From: Gaiellasilicea sp963784895 | GTDB lineage: Bacteria > Actinomycetota > Thermoleophilia > Gaiellales > Gaiellaceae | Direction: 5' to 3' | Assembly: GCA_963784895.1 (NCBI GenBank) | Contig: CAWATM010000017.1 | Coordinates: 1-64,000, forward strand | Length of the DNA: 64,000 nucleotides | Shown here: positions 46,405 through 54,814 of the stretch, piece after piece | Layout of the letters: each line of letters begins with the position of its first letter | Numbering within the stretch: position 1 is the first letter of the stretch | Position numbers and translations under genes: made by a program | Notes under the pieces: generated by a model | Seen by the model: the letters and a program-made list of their open reading frames with translations, nothing else | Database searches by the model: none | What the model was told of the DNA's origin: nothing

Positions 46405-48113
46405 GCAAGGGCGGTGTCCGCCCGGCGGACTACCCGCCACCGTTCTCGCCGTCCGAGGTGATCGCGCCGCCGACCGATCCGGCAGCCGAGCGGATCGACG
46501 TCGGTGTCCTGATCGTCGGCGCCGGGCCGGCCGGACTCGCGTGCGCGATCCGCCTCGGGCAGCTGCTGGAGGAGTCGCCCGAGACGGCCGAGCGACTCGG
46601 CGAGGTTCCGGTCGTGGTCGTCGAGAAGGGGAAGGGGCCCGGTTCGCACCTGCTGTCGGGGGCGGTCGTCAATCCACGCGGGCTCCGCCGGCTCTTCGCC
46701 GACCGCCTCTCGATGCGCGATGTGCCGAGCTACGGCCAGGTGCACGACGAGGCCGTCTACCTGCTCTCGAGCGGTGGCAGGTCGATGCGGATCCCGCCCC
46801 CGCCGACGATGCGCAACCACGGCAACTGGGTCGTCTCGGTCTCCCAGCTCGCGCGCTTCCTCGCCGAGCAGGCCGAGGCGATGGGGGCCGCGGTGCTGCC
46901 GGAGACGGACGCCCAGAAGCTGTTGGTCGCGGACGGCCGCGTCCACGGCATCCGCACTGGCGACAAGGGACTCGGCCGCGACCGCAGGCCGCTCGGCGCA
47001 CACGAGCCTGGCTCCGACATCGCCGCCAGGGTGACCGTCCTGGCCGAGGGGACGCAGGGGCATCTCACGGGCGCCGCCATCGACCGCTTCGGTCTCTCAG
47101 GCGAGCAGCCGCAGATCTGGGCGCTCGGCGTCAAGGAGGTCTGGAAGGTCGCGAAGCCGCTCGGTCGCATCGTCCACACGATGGGCTGGCCGCTGCGCAA
47201 GCGTGCCAAGTACGGCGAGTTCGGCGGCTCCTTCATCTACCCGATGGGCGACGACATGGTCTCGCTCGGGTTCGTCGCCGGGCTCGAGGCCAGCGACGTC
47301 GAGTTCTCCGTGCACGACGTGCTGCAGGAGCTGAAGACCCACAAGCTGATCCGCAAGCTTCTCGCCGGCGGCGAGCGGATGGCCTGGGGCGCGAAGACGA
47401 TCACGGAGGGCGGCTACCACGCCCTGCCGACCCGCTTCCACGCGCCGGGTCTGCTGCTCGCCGGCGAGGGCGCTGGGCTCGTGAACGTGCCGACGCTGAA
47501 GGGGATTCACTACGCGATCGAGTCCGGGGTGATGGCGGCGGAGGCAGCATTCCGCTCGCTCCAGCGCGGCGAGTCGCCGACGCGCCATGGCGCCTTCGAC
47601 TCCTACGACGAGGAGCTGCGGTCGAGCTACGTTGTCGGTGACCTGCGCGAGGTGCGGAACATGCGCCAGGCGTTCGACAAGGGCTTCTTTGTCGGCGGCG
47701 GGCTCGCGAGCGCGATGACGGTGACGAAAGGAAAGCTGCCGCCGTTCGACATGATCAGCGAGGCGAACGCCGAGCGGTCGCTGATCCGTACCGGCCGCGC
47801 CGCTCGCTATCCGAAGCCCGACGGCAAGCTCACGTTCGACAAGCTCTCATCCGTCTTCCTCTCGGGGAACCGGACGCGCGACGACCAACCCGACCACATT
47901 CGGATCCGGCGCACGGTCCCACGAGACCTCGCCGAAGCGTGGGCGCACATGTGCCCGGCGCAGGTCTACGAGCTCGGCCCCGACGCCGGAGGCGGGCTCG
48001 TGCACGTGGACGTGAACCCGTCGAACTGCGTCCAGTGCGGTGCGATCTCGGCCAAGGGCGGCCGGCTCACCCCGCCCGAGGGCGGGTCCGGCCCCGAGTA
48101 CACGCTGACGTGA
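46401..48113 (+). CDS. ETF:quinone oxidoreductase-like flavoprotein, one cluster Cys missing
   Basis: 570 residues. FAD motif V-G-A-G-P-A-G-L-A at about 38-46; membrane-associating and quinone-binding middle with G-W-P-L-R and S-F-I-Y-P-M-G-D-D; C-terminal ferredoxin-like domain (last 60 residues) ending P-P-E-G-G-S-G-P-E-Y. It passes electrons from ETF to the membrane quinone. The usual [4Fe-4S] ligands are C-P-A-x-V-Y plus C-x2-C-x2-C; here C518, C543 and C546 are present but position 549 is Ile (C-V-Q-C-G-A-I). The cluster may be [3Fe-4S] or absent. ATG 46401 overlaps etfA. Confidence 0.93.
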   Translation: MSKGGVRPADYPPPFSPSEVIAPPTDPAAERIDVGVLIVGAGPAGLACAIRLGQLLEESPETAERLGEVPVVVVEKGKGPGSHLLSGAVVNPRGLRRLFADRLSMRDVPSYGQVHDEAVYLLSSGGRSMRIPPPPTMRNHGNWVVSVSQLARFLAEQAEAMGAAVLPETDAQKLLVADGRVHGIRTGDKGLGRDRRPLGAHEPGSDIAARVTVLAEGTQGHLTGAAIDRFGLSGEQPQIWALGVKEVWKVAKPLGRIVHTMGWPLRKRAKYGEFGGSFIYPMGDDMVSLGFVAGLEASDVEFSVHDVLQELKTHKLIRKLLAGGERMAWGAKTITEGGYHALPTRFHAPGLLLAGEGAGLVNVPTLKGIHYAIESGVMAAEAAFRSLQRGESPTRHGAFDSYDEELRSSYVVGDLREVRNMRQAFDKGFFVGGGLASAMTVTKGKLPPFDMISEANAERSLIRTGRAARYPKPDGKLTFDKLSSVFLSGNRTRDDQPDHIRIRRTVPRDLAEAWAHMCPAQVYELGPDAGGGLVHVDVNPSNCVQCGAISAKGGRLTPPEGGSGPEYTLT

Positions 48114-48152
48114 TGGGAAACCCTGAAGGAGCGCTGCGCGCCGCCCTGGCTC

Positions 48153-49367
48153 TCAACGGCCGTCGGTGCGGCGGGTCCGCCAGGCCTCGGCCATGGCAAT
48201 CCGGTCCCGCACGGACGGGTGGCTGTCGAAGAGCAGATACGACCACGTCGGCGGATCCGGGTCGTTCAACGACTGGATCGTGAACGCGCGGAACAGGCCT
48301 TTCGCCGGCTCCGGCCGGCGGGTCGTCTCGAGCGCCTTCCAGTCGGCCTCGCGCTCCATGTGCCGCGAGATCACGTTGTAGACGGGCAGCGAGAGGAGGT
48401 TGAGGACGACGACGACGAGCAGCGAGAGCGGCACCGCGGCCGGGCTCGCCATCCCGCCGCGGCGGCGCGTCACGCGCGCGATCAGCCACGCACCAGGCAG
48501 CGCAAAGAGCGCGTACCACGCGACGCCCTCAAAGAGGTGGTTGCTCGAATGATGCGCGACCTCGTGCGCGAGGACCGCCTTCACCTCGTTGTCCGTGAAG
48601 CTGCCGTCGAGGAGCGTGTTCCAGAAGACGACCCGCTTGCTCGGGCCGAAGCCGACCGCATACGCGTTCGGAGCGCTCGTGAAGTCGGTCACGTCCTCGA
48701 CGCGGAGCGGAATCGGGTCGATCCCCTGCTTCGCGGCATATTCTCGCCCGGCCGCCTGCAGGTCGGCCCGCTCCAGCCGCTCTGTCGGGGTCAGGTAGGG
48801 ATAGATGAACCCGAAGAGGAAGGCGAGGCCGATGAAGATCGGGGCTGCGCCGAGCCACCAGCGGCGTGGGAACGGCCCCGCCAGTGCCATCACCACGAGC
48901 AGCGCGAAGCAGACGAACAGGAACTCGGCGCCGAGCTCGATCCAGTTCGCGAAGAGCGTCTCGACGTAGCCGCTGTCGGTCTGGTCGTAGCGCCGGTCCC
49001 ACCAGACCTCGGAGAGCCGGAACGGAACCTGCGAGATCCAGACGAGCGCGAACCCGATCATCCCGAGCAGCATTCCGGTGCCGATCCGTCCGGCCGCCGA
49101 CTCCTTCGCGAAGCGGATCCCGTACTTCGCGTACGCCACGAGCACGCCGAGCAGGACGAGCTGCGAGACGACGAACTCGATCCGGAAGAAGAGCTCGTAC
49201 CGGTCTGCCCGGTCGAGCGTCGCCGGCGGAATGCCGGCCAGCGACCCCTCCGGGAGCTCGAGCTCGCCCGGAACGACGCTCTGCCAGAGCGACCACGCCG
49301 CCGTTCCCCAGATCCCGGCCAGCGCGAGTACGACGACGGCCCACGCAACGCGGCGCCGACCCGTCAG
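48153..49367 (-). CDS. M48-family membrane metalloprotease, probable CTG start
   Basis: 404 residues from a CTG at 49367. Zinc motif H-E-V-A-H-H (H-E-x-x-H), third ligand in R-E-A-D (M-E-R-E-A-D-W), several TM helices and an F-D-S-H-P-S-V-R-D-R-I tail, as in HtpX/Ste24 (CAAX-protease-like) enzymes. The first ATG/GTG, 49145, would remove 74 residues of coherent sequence, including a TM helix (A-W-A-V-V-V-L-A-L-A-G-I-W). CTG 49367 lies four bases after GGAGG and overlaps the upstream TGA as CTGA, like the ATGA/GTGA joints elsewhere. It probably degrades damaged membrane proteins. Confidence 0.85.
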   Translation of the reverse strand: MTGRRRVAWAVVVLALAGIWGTAAWSLWQSVVPGELELPEGSLAGIPPATLDRADRYELFFRIEFVVSQLVLLGVLVAYAKYGIRFAKESAAGRIGTGMLLGMIGFALVWISQVPFRLSEVWWDRRYDQTDSGYVETLFANWIELGAEFLFVCFALLVVMALAGPFPRRWWLGAAPIFIGLAFLFGFIYPYLTPTERLERADLQAAGREYAAKQGIDPIPLRVEDVTDFTSAPNAYAVGFGPSKRVVFWNTLLDGSFTDNEVKAVLAHEVAHHSSNHLFEGVAWYALFALPGAWLIARVTRRRGGMASPAAVPLSLLVVVVLNLLSLPVYNVISRHMEREADWKALETTRRPEPAKGLFRAFTIQSLNDPDPPTWSYLLFDSHPSVRDRIAMAEAWRTRRTDGR

Positions 49368-50653
49368 ACGGCCTCCGGCACGAAGACCGGCAGCGGCTCG
49401 GGCTCCGGCGGCCGCCGAAGCGCCGGGCTCGCGTGCGGGTACACGTCGGTGAGGACGAACCAGTACGCCTGCACCTGCGCCAGATAGCGGACGGCGTAGG
49501 CGCCGAGATTACGCAGGCCGGTTGGCATCCGGCCGGTTGCGAGCGACGCGAACCAGCCGAGAACCGCGACGACGCCCAGGACGACCGTGAGCGCGCTCGA
49601 GATCACGAACGCCGGGATCGCGAGGAAGAGCCGGAAGAGCGTCAGCCAACGGTTCTGCCGCTCCGGGGGAGCGACCGCGATGTCGACCGGGTAGCCCGGC
49701 GTGCCGGCGAAGCCCGGGAAGGGGTTCGCGACGAGACAGACGAAGGCCGTCACGTGGGCGTCGTAGTGCACGTAGGCGGCGAGGAAACGGTGCAGCGGGG
49801 CGGCCGAGCGGCCGCGGACGAGCACGACGAACCAGTTCGCGATCGCGGCCAGGAACGCGGCGATGCTCCAGAGCGCCAGCCAGACGAAGTGAGGGATCGC
49901 GAGCAGGAGCCGGAAGAAGACCGTCAGCCGCGAGCGGCGCTGGTCGTCGTTCAGCTCGAGCTCCACCGGGTGCGGCGGCAGCTCCCACACCGGCCCGATC
50001 GCCTCGGGGTCGGAGTTCGGATACCGGTCGGTGAGCAGGAGCCCGTACGCGTAGGCCTGCGCCGTGTAGCCGAGCCCGTACGCGGCGAGATTGCGGAGGC
50101 CGAGCGGCATCCGGCCGATCGCGAGAATCGCGAACCAGCCGAGGATCGCGCAGACGGCGGCGACGCCGCCGACGCCGGACGAGAAGAGCCACTGTGCGTT
50201 CGAGGCGTCGTCCGTCCCGGCGCCCTGCGAGCCGCCGCCGCCGCCGCCGAAGCCGGAGCCGAGCACGGCGGCGAGCAGGAGCGCAGGGAGCGCCAGGAAG
50301 AGCCGGAACCCGATCGTCCAGCGCGATTGCCGCTGCCGGTCGGGGATCGTGACGTCGAGCGGGTAGCCGGCGTCGCCGGTGAACCCGGGATAGGGGTTGG
50401 CGGCGAGCGCGAGGTACGCGCCGAGGTGCGTCGCGTAGCGGACGTAGCGGCCGAAGAAGCCGTGGAGCCCCTCCGGCAGCGAGCCCGTGAAGAGCGCCGC
50501 GAACCAGCCGGCGATCACCGCGAAGAAGACCGCGATCGACCAGAGGACGATCCAGACGATGTGCGGGATCGCGAGCAGGAGCCGGAAGAAGACGGTCAGC
50601 CTCGAGCGCTGGAGGTCGTCGTCGAGCGAGATCTGCACGGGGTGATCAGGCAC
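49364..50653 (-). CDS. Tandem DUF4389 membrane protein
   Basis: 429 residues made of two DUF4389 halves. Each begins H-P-V-x-x-x-L-x-D-D-x-x-R-S-R-L-T-V-F-F-R-L-L-L-A-I-P-H (residues 4 and about 228), has two or more TM helices, Y-P-x-D-V/I and F-R-L-F-L-A-L/I-P-A, then G-R-M-P-x-G-L-R-N-L. A Gly-rich loop (G-G-G-G-G-G-S) separates TM segments of the first half. Function unknown; members are broadly found in Actinobacteria. GTG 50653. Its stop overlaps the M48 start, so the pair is one operon. Confidence 0.85.
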   Translation of the reverse strand: MPDHPVQISLDDDLQRSRLTVFFRLLLAIPHIVWIVLWSIAVFFAVIAGWFAALFTGSLPEGLHGFFGRYVRYATHLGAYLALAANPYPGFTGDAGYPLDVTIPDRQRQSRWTIGFRLFLALPALLLAAVLGSGFGGGGGGSQGAGTDDASNAQWLFSSGVGGVAAVCAILGWFAILAIGRMPLGLRNLAAYGLGYTAQAYAYGLLLTDRYPNSDPEAIGPVWELPPHPVELELNDDQRRSRLTVFFRLLLAIPHFVWLALWSIAAFLAAIANWFVVLVRGRSAAPLHRFLAAYVHYDAHVTAFVCLVANPFPGFAGTPGYPVDIAVAPPERQNRWLTLFRLFLAIPAFVISSALTVVLGVVAVLGWFASLATGRMPTGLRNLGAYAVRYLAQVQAYWFVLTDVYPHASPALRRPPEPEPLPVFVPEAV

Positions 50654-50678
50654 AGGCCGAGTCTACGATGGGCGCGGG

Positions 50679-51605
50679 ATGGCGCTCACGCGCGACGATG
50701 TGCTGCTGGCAGCCGAACGAATTCGCGGTCGCGTCCACCGGACGCCGACGTTCAGCTCCGCCACGCTCGGAGCGCGGACGTACTTGAAGGCGGAGCTGTT
50801 CCAGAAGACCGGGTCGTTCAAGGCGCGCGGTGTGCTGAACAAGCTCTCCTCGCTGACGTCGGACGAGAGGGCACGCGGCGTGATCGGGATCTCGGCCGGC
50901 AACCACGCCCAGGCGCTGGCCTGGGGCGCGGCGCTGGAGGGAATCGACTGCCTCGTCGTCATGTACGCGAGCGCGAGCGCGGCGAAGGTGGCCGCGACCC
51001 GGGGCTACGGGGCCGCCGTCGATCTCGAGGCGGCCGACGCGGTCGAGGCGTTCGAGCGGCTCGACGAGCACATCCGCCGATCCGGTCGCACGCTCGTCCA
51101 TCCCTTCGACGACCCGCTCGTGATCGCCGGCCAGGGAACGCTTGCGCTGGAGTTGCTCGAGGACGTGCCGGAGGTCGAGACGATCCTGGTGCCGACGGGT
51201 GGCGGCGGGCTCGTCGCGGGGATCGCGGCGGCGGCGCCCGACCGGAGCGTGGTCGCGGTCGAGCCCGAGGGGTCGACGGCGGTCCACGCCGCGCTCGCCG
51301 CCGGCGGGCCCGTGCCGGTGACGCCGCTGTCGATCGCGGACGGGCTCTCGGCGCCGTTTGCCGGCGAGCACGCGCTCGCCGTACTCCAGGCCCACGAGGT
51401 CAAAAGTGTGCTCGTCAGCGAGGAGGAGATCGAGGCTGCCTTCCGTTTCCTCTACGAGCGCGCGAAGCTCGCCTGCGAGCCGGCCGGCGCTGTCGGTGTC
51501 GCGGCAATCCTGGCGGGGAAGGTGGGCGACGGTCCGACCGCGGCTGTTGTCTCAGGAGGCAACGTGGCCACCCAAACCGCCTCTGCTATCCTGGCCCGGC
51601 GATGA
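50679..51605 (+). CDS. Threonine/serine dehydratase (PLP fold type II)
   Basis: 308 residues, the short catabolic form without an ACT domain. PLP Lys is K48 in G-S-F-K-A-R-G; S-A-G-N-H-A-Q-A is the cofactor Asn loop; V-P-T-G-G-G-G-L binds phosphate; S-G-G-N closes the site. It deaminates threonine or serine to 2-oxobutyrate or pyruvate; serine racemase activity is an alternative. ATG 50679 is 25 bp from the divergent DUF4389 start. Its TGA overlaps the rpmE ATG. Confidence 0.88.
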   Translation: MALTRDDVLLAAERIRGRVHRTPTFSSATLGARTYLKAELFQKTGSFKARGVLNKLSSLTSDERARGVIGISAGNHAQALAWGAALEGIDCLVVMYASASAAKVAATRGYGAAVDLEAADAVEAFERLDEHIRRSGRTLVHPFDDPLVIAGQGTLALELLEDVPEVETILVPTGGGGLVAGIAAAAPDRSVVAVEPEGSTAVHAALAAGGPVPVTPLSIADGLSAPFAGEHALAVLQAHEVKSVLVSEEEIEAAFRFLYERAKLACEPAGAVGVAAILAGKVGDGPTAAVVSGGNVATQTASAILARR

Positions 51606-51820
51606 AGACCGGTATCCATCCCGAGTACGTCAGCACGCATGTCCGCTGCTCCTGCGGCAACGAGTTCGAGACCCGTTCGACGCAGGCGGAGATCCACGTC
51701 GACGTGTGCTCCGCGTGCCACCCGTTCTACACGGGCAAGCAGAAGCTGATGGACTCCGGCGGCCGGGTCGAGCGCTTCCAGCGCCGGCTCGAAAAGGCCG
51801 GCGGCGCCCGCCGCGGGTAA
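51602..51820 (+). CDS. rpmE: 50S ribosomal protein L31, zinc-binding form
   Basis: 72 residues, M-K-T-G-I-H-P-E-Y start. Four cysteines (C16, C18, C36, C39) in C-x-C and C-x-x-C spacing mark the zinc (C+) form; the F-Y-T-G-K-Q-K-L block and G-R-V-E-R-F-Q-R-R end are typical. ATG 51602 overlaps the dehydratase stop. It starts the superoperon-like run rpmE-prfA-prmC, here interrupted by DUF1385, OsmC and two minus-strand genes. Confidence 0.96.
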   Translation: MKTGIHPEYVSTHVRCSCGNEFETRSTQAEIHVDVCSACHPFYTGKQKLMDSGGRVERFQRRLEKAGGARRG

Positions 51821-51824
51821 CCGG

Positions 51825-52742
51825 TTGGCCAACAACATCGGGGGCCAGGCAGTCCTGGAGGGCGTCATGATGCGCAGCCCTTCGAAGTGGGCTGTGGCGG
51901 TACGCAAGCCCGATGGCGAGATCGCCGAGGTCGTCAAGGACATCAGCTCGCCGATGGCGCGGAAGAAGATCTTCCGTCTCCCCGTGATCCGCGGGATCAT
52001 CGCGCTCGGCGAATCGCTCGCGATCGGCTTCCGGGCCCTCGCGATCTCCGCGAACTACGCCGCGCAGGACCCGGAGGCGAAGGAGGGCGAGGTCCAGACG
52101 GAGATCACGCGCGGGCAGATCTTGTTCTCGTTCGCGATCGCGATCGGCTTTGCCCTGATGCTCTTCAAGGTGACGCCGGCGCTGATCACGAACTGGTTGC
52201 CGATCGACACGACCGGGTCGTTCGTGGTGATCGAGGGGATCATTCGCGTCTGCATCTTCCTGCTCTACCTACTCCTGATCTCGCTCCTGCCCGACCTCCG
52301 GCGCGTCTTCCAGTACCACGCCGCGGAGCACAAGGCGATCAACGCCTACGAGGCCGGCGAGGAGCTCACGCCGGAGAACGTGCAGAAGTTCAGTTTGATC
52401 CATCCGCGCTGCGGAACAGCGTTTTTGCTCTGGGTGATGGTGATCGGAATCTTCGTCTTCGCGTTCGTCGGCCAGCCCGCGTGGTACTGGCTGATCCTCA
52501 GTCGAATCCTGCTGCTGCCGGTGATCGCCGGGATCGCGTACGAGCTGATTCGCTTCGCCGGCAAGCACCAGGACAACCCGATCCTGATGACCCTGCTGGC
52601 ACCGGGTCTCTGGCTGCAGCGCCTGACGACCCGCCCACCCACGCTCGACCAGATCGAAGTCTCGATCCGCGCGCTCCAGGAGGTGCTCCGCCGCGAGGGC
52701 GGCATCACTCCCGACGAGCGCAAGGTCGAGGTCATGGCCTGA
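51825..52742 (+). CDS. DUF1385 / YqhQ-family membrane protein
   Basis: 305 residues. The family start G-G-Q-A-V-L-E-G-V-M-M-R-S-P follows a TTG at 51825. R-G-I-I-A-L-G-E-S-L, four TM segments, and the conserved F-Q-Y-H-A-A-E-H-K-A-I-N-A-Y-E and H-P-R-C-G-T-A-F-L blocks are present; His, Glu and Cys in these blocks suggest a metal site. Function is unknown, but the gene is regularly found between rpmE and prfA in related bacteria. It ends overlapping the first OsmC gene (TGATG). Confidence 0.9.
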   Translation: MANNIGGQAVLEGVMMRSPSKWAVAVRKPDGEIAEVVKDISSPMARKKIFRLPVIRGIIALGESLAIGFRALAISANYAAQDPEAKEGEVQTEITRGQILFSFAIAIGFALMLFKVTPALITNWLPIDTTGSFVVIEGIIRVCIFLLYLLLISLLPDLRRVFQYHAAEHKAINAYEAGEELTPENVQKFSLIHPRCGTAFLLWVMVIGIFVFAFVGQPAWYWLILSRILLLPVIAGIAYELIRFAGKHQDNPILMTLLAPGLWLQRLTTRPPTLDQIEVSIRALQEVLRREGGITPDERKVEVMA

Positions 52743-53188
52743 TGCCGCGGGTCGTGCGGCAGGCCGCCGTCGCGTGGGCGGGCTCGTTGTCGCGCGGCAC
52801 CGGCACCGCGACCGCGACCTCGTCGGGAGCGTTCGAGCTGCCGATCGACCTGCCGTCGCGGATCTCCGACAAGCCCGGGAAGACGAGCCCCGAGGAACTG
52901 CTCGCCGCCGCACACGCAGGCTGCTACTCGACCTCGCTCGCGGGCGAGATCGCGCGGGCGGGCGGCACCGTCGAGCGGCTCGACGTCGCGTGCACGATCA
53001 CGCTCGACGAGGTGGAGGGGAAGGGACATCTGATCGTCGCCTCCGAGCTCGACGTCGAGGCGCGCGCCGAGGGGATCGACCAGGCCGGGCTCGAGCGGGT
53101 CGCCCGGGCCGCCGACGAGGGCTGCACACTCTCCGCCCTGATCCGTGCCAGCGCTTCCGTTAGCGTCCGCGCCACACTCGCGAGCTAG
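52742..53188 (+). CDS. OsmC-family peroxidase-like protein 1
   Basis: 148 residues. Catalytic cysteines C61 (H-A-G-C-Y) and C128 (D-E-G-C-T-L) with S-P-E-E-L-L-A-A-A-H-A between, the typical OsmC/Ohr layout; A-R-A-S-A-S-V form closing strands. These enzymes reduce organic hydroperoxides with thiols. ATG 52742 overlaps the DUF1385 stop. A second, only distantly similar OsmC gene follows 11 bp downstream. Confidence 0.9.
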   Translation: MPRVVRQAAVAWAGSLSRGTGTATATSSGAFELPIDLPSRISDKPGKTSPEELLAAAHAGCYSTSLAGEIARAGGTVERLDVACTITLDEVEGKGHLIVASELDVEARAEGIDQAGLERVARAADEGCTLSALIRASASVSVRATLAS

Positions 53189-53199
53189 GAGGGAATTCG

Positions 53200-53637
53200 A
53201 TGGCTGCCGAGCGGCGCGCTTCGGTGACGTGGAACGGCGATCTGCTGAGCGGGTCGGGGACGATCGACGAGGTCGGGTCCGGTGCATTCGGGCCGCTCGA
53301 GGTCAGCTGGGCCGCGCGTTCGGAGGAGGCCTCGGGCGGGAAGACGAGCCCGGAGGAGCTGATCGCAGCCGCGTACGCCGCCTGCTTCTCGATGGCGTTC
53401 GCGAACGTGCTGGCGAAGGCCGGCACCGCGCCGGAACAGCTGCAGACCTCGGCGAGCGTGACCTTCGTGCCTGGCACCGGGATCACGAAAGTGGCGCTCA
53501 CGGTGCGCGGGTCGGTGGCCGAGATCGATGCCGCTGCATTCCAGGCGGCGGCCGAGAACGCGAAGGTGAACTGCCCGGTCGCGCAGGCGCTGGCGGCCGT
53601 CCCCGAGATCACGCTCGACGCGGCGCTCAACCCCTAG
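53200..53637 (+). CDS. OsmC-family peroxidase-like protein 2
   Basis: 145 residues. C62 (Y-A-A-C-F-S) and C125 (V-N-C-P-V-A-Q-A) are the redox cysteines, T-S-P-E-E-L-I-A-A-A the linking helix. Closer to the OsmC branch with the N-C-P-V motif than its neighbour, so the two are not a recent duplication. ATG 53200 has a strong SD (TAGGAGGGAA). It overlaps the convergent GNAT gene by 4 bp. Confidence 0.9.
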   Translation: MAAERRASVTWNGDLLSGSGTIDEVGSGAFGPLEVSWAARSEEASGGKTSPEELIAAAYAACFSMAFANVLAKAGTAPEQLQTSASVTFVPGTGITKVALTVRGSVAEIDAAAFQAAAENAKVNCPVAQALAAVPEITLDAALNP

Positions 53638-54074
53638 AGGTCGAGCAGCAGCCCCCACTCGTGGCTCGAGTCGGGGTCGTCGTGGACGCGCTCGCCGACG
53701 ACGCGTGCCCCGTGACGCACATACAGCCTGTGTGCGTCCTCGAAGCGCTTGTCCGACCAGATCGCGAGTTGCGTGTGACCGAGTAGACGCGCCTCGTCGG
53801 CGACGGCGGCGAGCAGCGCCGAGCCGGCGCCCGCTCCCCTGGCGGCAGGCAGGACGTAGAGGCGCTCGAGCGAGCCGTGGCCGGTGAGTCCGGCGGTGCC
53901 GACGATCCCGCCACCGAGCTCGGCGACGAAGAACGCCGCGTAGGCGGTCTCGACGTCGCGGAGATCGGCGTGGTAGCCGTGCGCGTCCCAGGTGAAGCCG
54001 TACTCGTCGTAGACGGCCTGTACGACTGCCGCTGCCGCCTCGGAGTCGGCCGAGCGTGCTCGCCGGATTCGCAC
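53634..54074 (-). CDS. GNAT-family N-acetyltransferase
   Basis: 146 residues. V-R-I-R-R-A-R-S-A-D start, L-E-R-L-Y-V-L-P-A-A-R-G-A-G-A-G-S-A-L-L (acetyl-CoA loop) and D-A-H-R-L-Y-V-R-H-G-A-R give a complete small GNAT. The substrate is unknown. GTG 54074 follows the upstream DUF5995 gene by 5 bp; a longer in-frame stretch is DUF5995 shadow. The two probably share one transcript. Confidence 0.85.
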   Translation of the reverse strand: MRIRRARSADSEAAAAVVQAVYDEYGFTWDAHGYHADLRDVETAYAAFFVAELGGGIVGTAGLTGHGSLERLYVLPAARGAGAGSALLAAVADEARLLGHTQLAIWSDKRFEDAHRLYVRHGARVVGERVHDDPDSSHEWGLLLDL

Positions 54075-54079
54075 CGTAG

Positions 54080-54793
54080 TCAGACCACTCGGCGGAGGAG
54101 GCCGCGGCTCGCAAGTCCGACGAGCCGGTCGAGCGTGACGAGGAAGCGCGCGCCTGCGAACGGGACGTCCCGGATCGCCCAGAGCGTTTCCGCGTTCACC
54201 CAGGCTGCCGCTCGCGCCCGGCGCACGTTCCACATCGCGACGACGCTGTCGAGCTCGCCGAGCGCGTCGTCGGCCCAGCCGACGAGGCCCGTGGCGAAGT
54301 CCGCCCGGACGCGCGCCTCGGTCTCCGCGAGGAGCGAGTCGATTGCGCGGAAGTCGACGTGCTGCGGACAGCCTCGCCTCGGGACGACGTCGAGAGCGCG
54401 GCAGGTGGCGACGAGCGCGACGGGCAGGTCGCGGTTGATGTGGGCGTTCATGCCCGCGAGCGCGAACTGGATCGGAGCGACTCCACGCCGCGAGCGGGCC
54501 TCGAACAGCGCCGACCATGCGTGCGGCGGCCGCTTCGGGCCGAGAACCTGCGCCCGCAGTGCGCGGAGATAGAGGTTCGCAAAGACGACGTCCAGCCACC
54601 GCGTGAAGCGCGCGTCGGCGAACGTCCCCGGCCGCACGCGCTCGTCGACCGCCTCCGTCACCCCGCGGTAGAGGGCGGTGAACGCTCGCACTCCGTCCCC
54701 TGCGGGCAGCGCCTCCTCGATCGCCCGCAGACGCGCCACGACGTCGTCCACCCGCCCGGGCAGCGGTGCGCGCAGCACGTCCTCGAGCGTCAT
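54080..54793 (-). CDS. DUF5995-family protein
   Basis: 237 residues, mostly helical. Family features are a F-T-A-L-Y-R-G-V-T-E-A-V segment, W-L-D-V-V-F-A-N-L-Y, I-Q-F-A-L-A-G-M-N-A-H-I-N-R-D-L-P-V-A-L and A-W-V-N-A-E-T-L-W. The H-I-N-R-D-L block and the nearby A-E-T-L-W suggest a buried active or metal site. No signal peptide. Function unknown; the family is common in Actinobacteria. ATG 54793 is 21 bp from the divergent prfA start. Confidence 0.75.
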   Translation of the reverse strand: MTLEDVLRAPLPGRVDDVVARLRAIEEALPAGDGVRAFTALYRGVTEAVDERVRPGTFADARFTRWLDVVFANLYLRALRAQVLGPKRPPHAWSALFEARSRRGVAPIQFALAGMNAHINRDLPVALVATCRALDVVPRRGCPQHVDFRAIDSLLAETEARVRADFATGLVGWADDALGELDSVVAMWNVRRARAAAWVNAETLWAIRDVPFAGARFLVTLDRLVGLASRGLLRRVV

Positions 54794-54814
54794 CGCTCCA
54801 CTACCCTATGTCGC

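Noticed and set aside
48111..48140. Possible fifth copy of the hairpin repeat
   Set aside because: Only a CCCTGAAGG-like segment and GCGC remain; too short to distinguish from chance.
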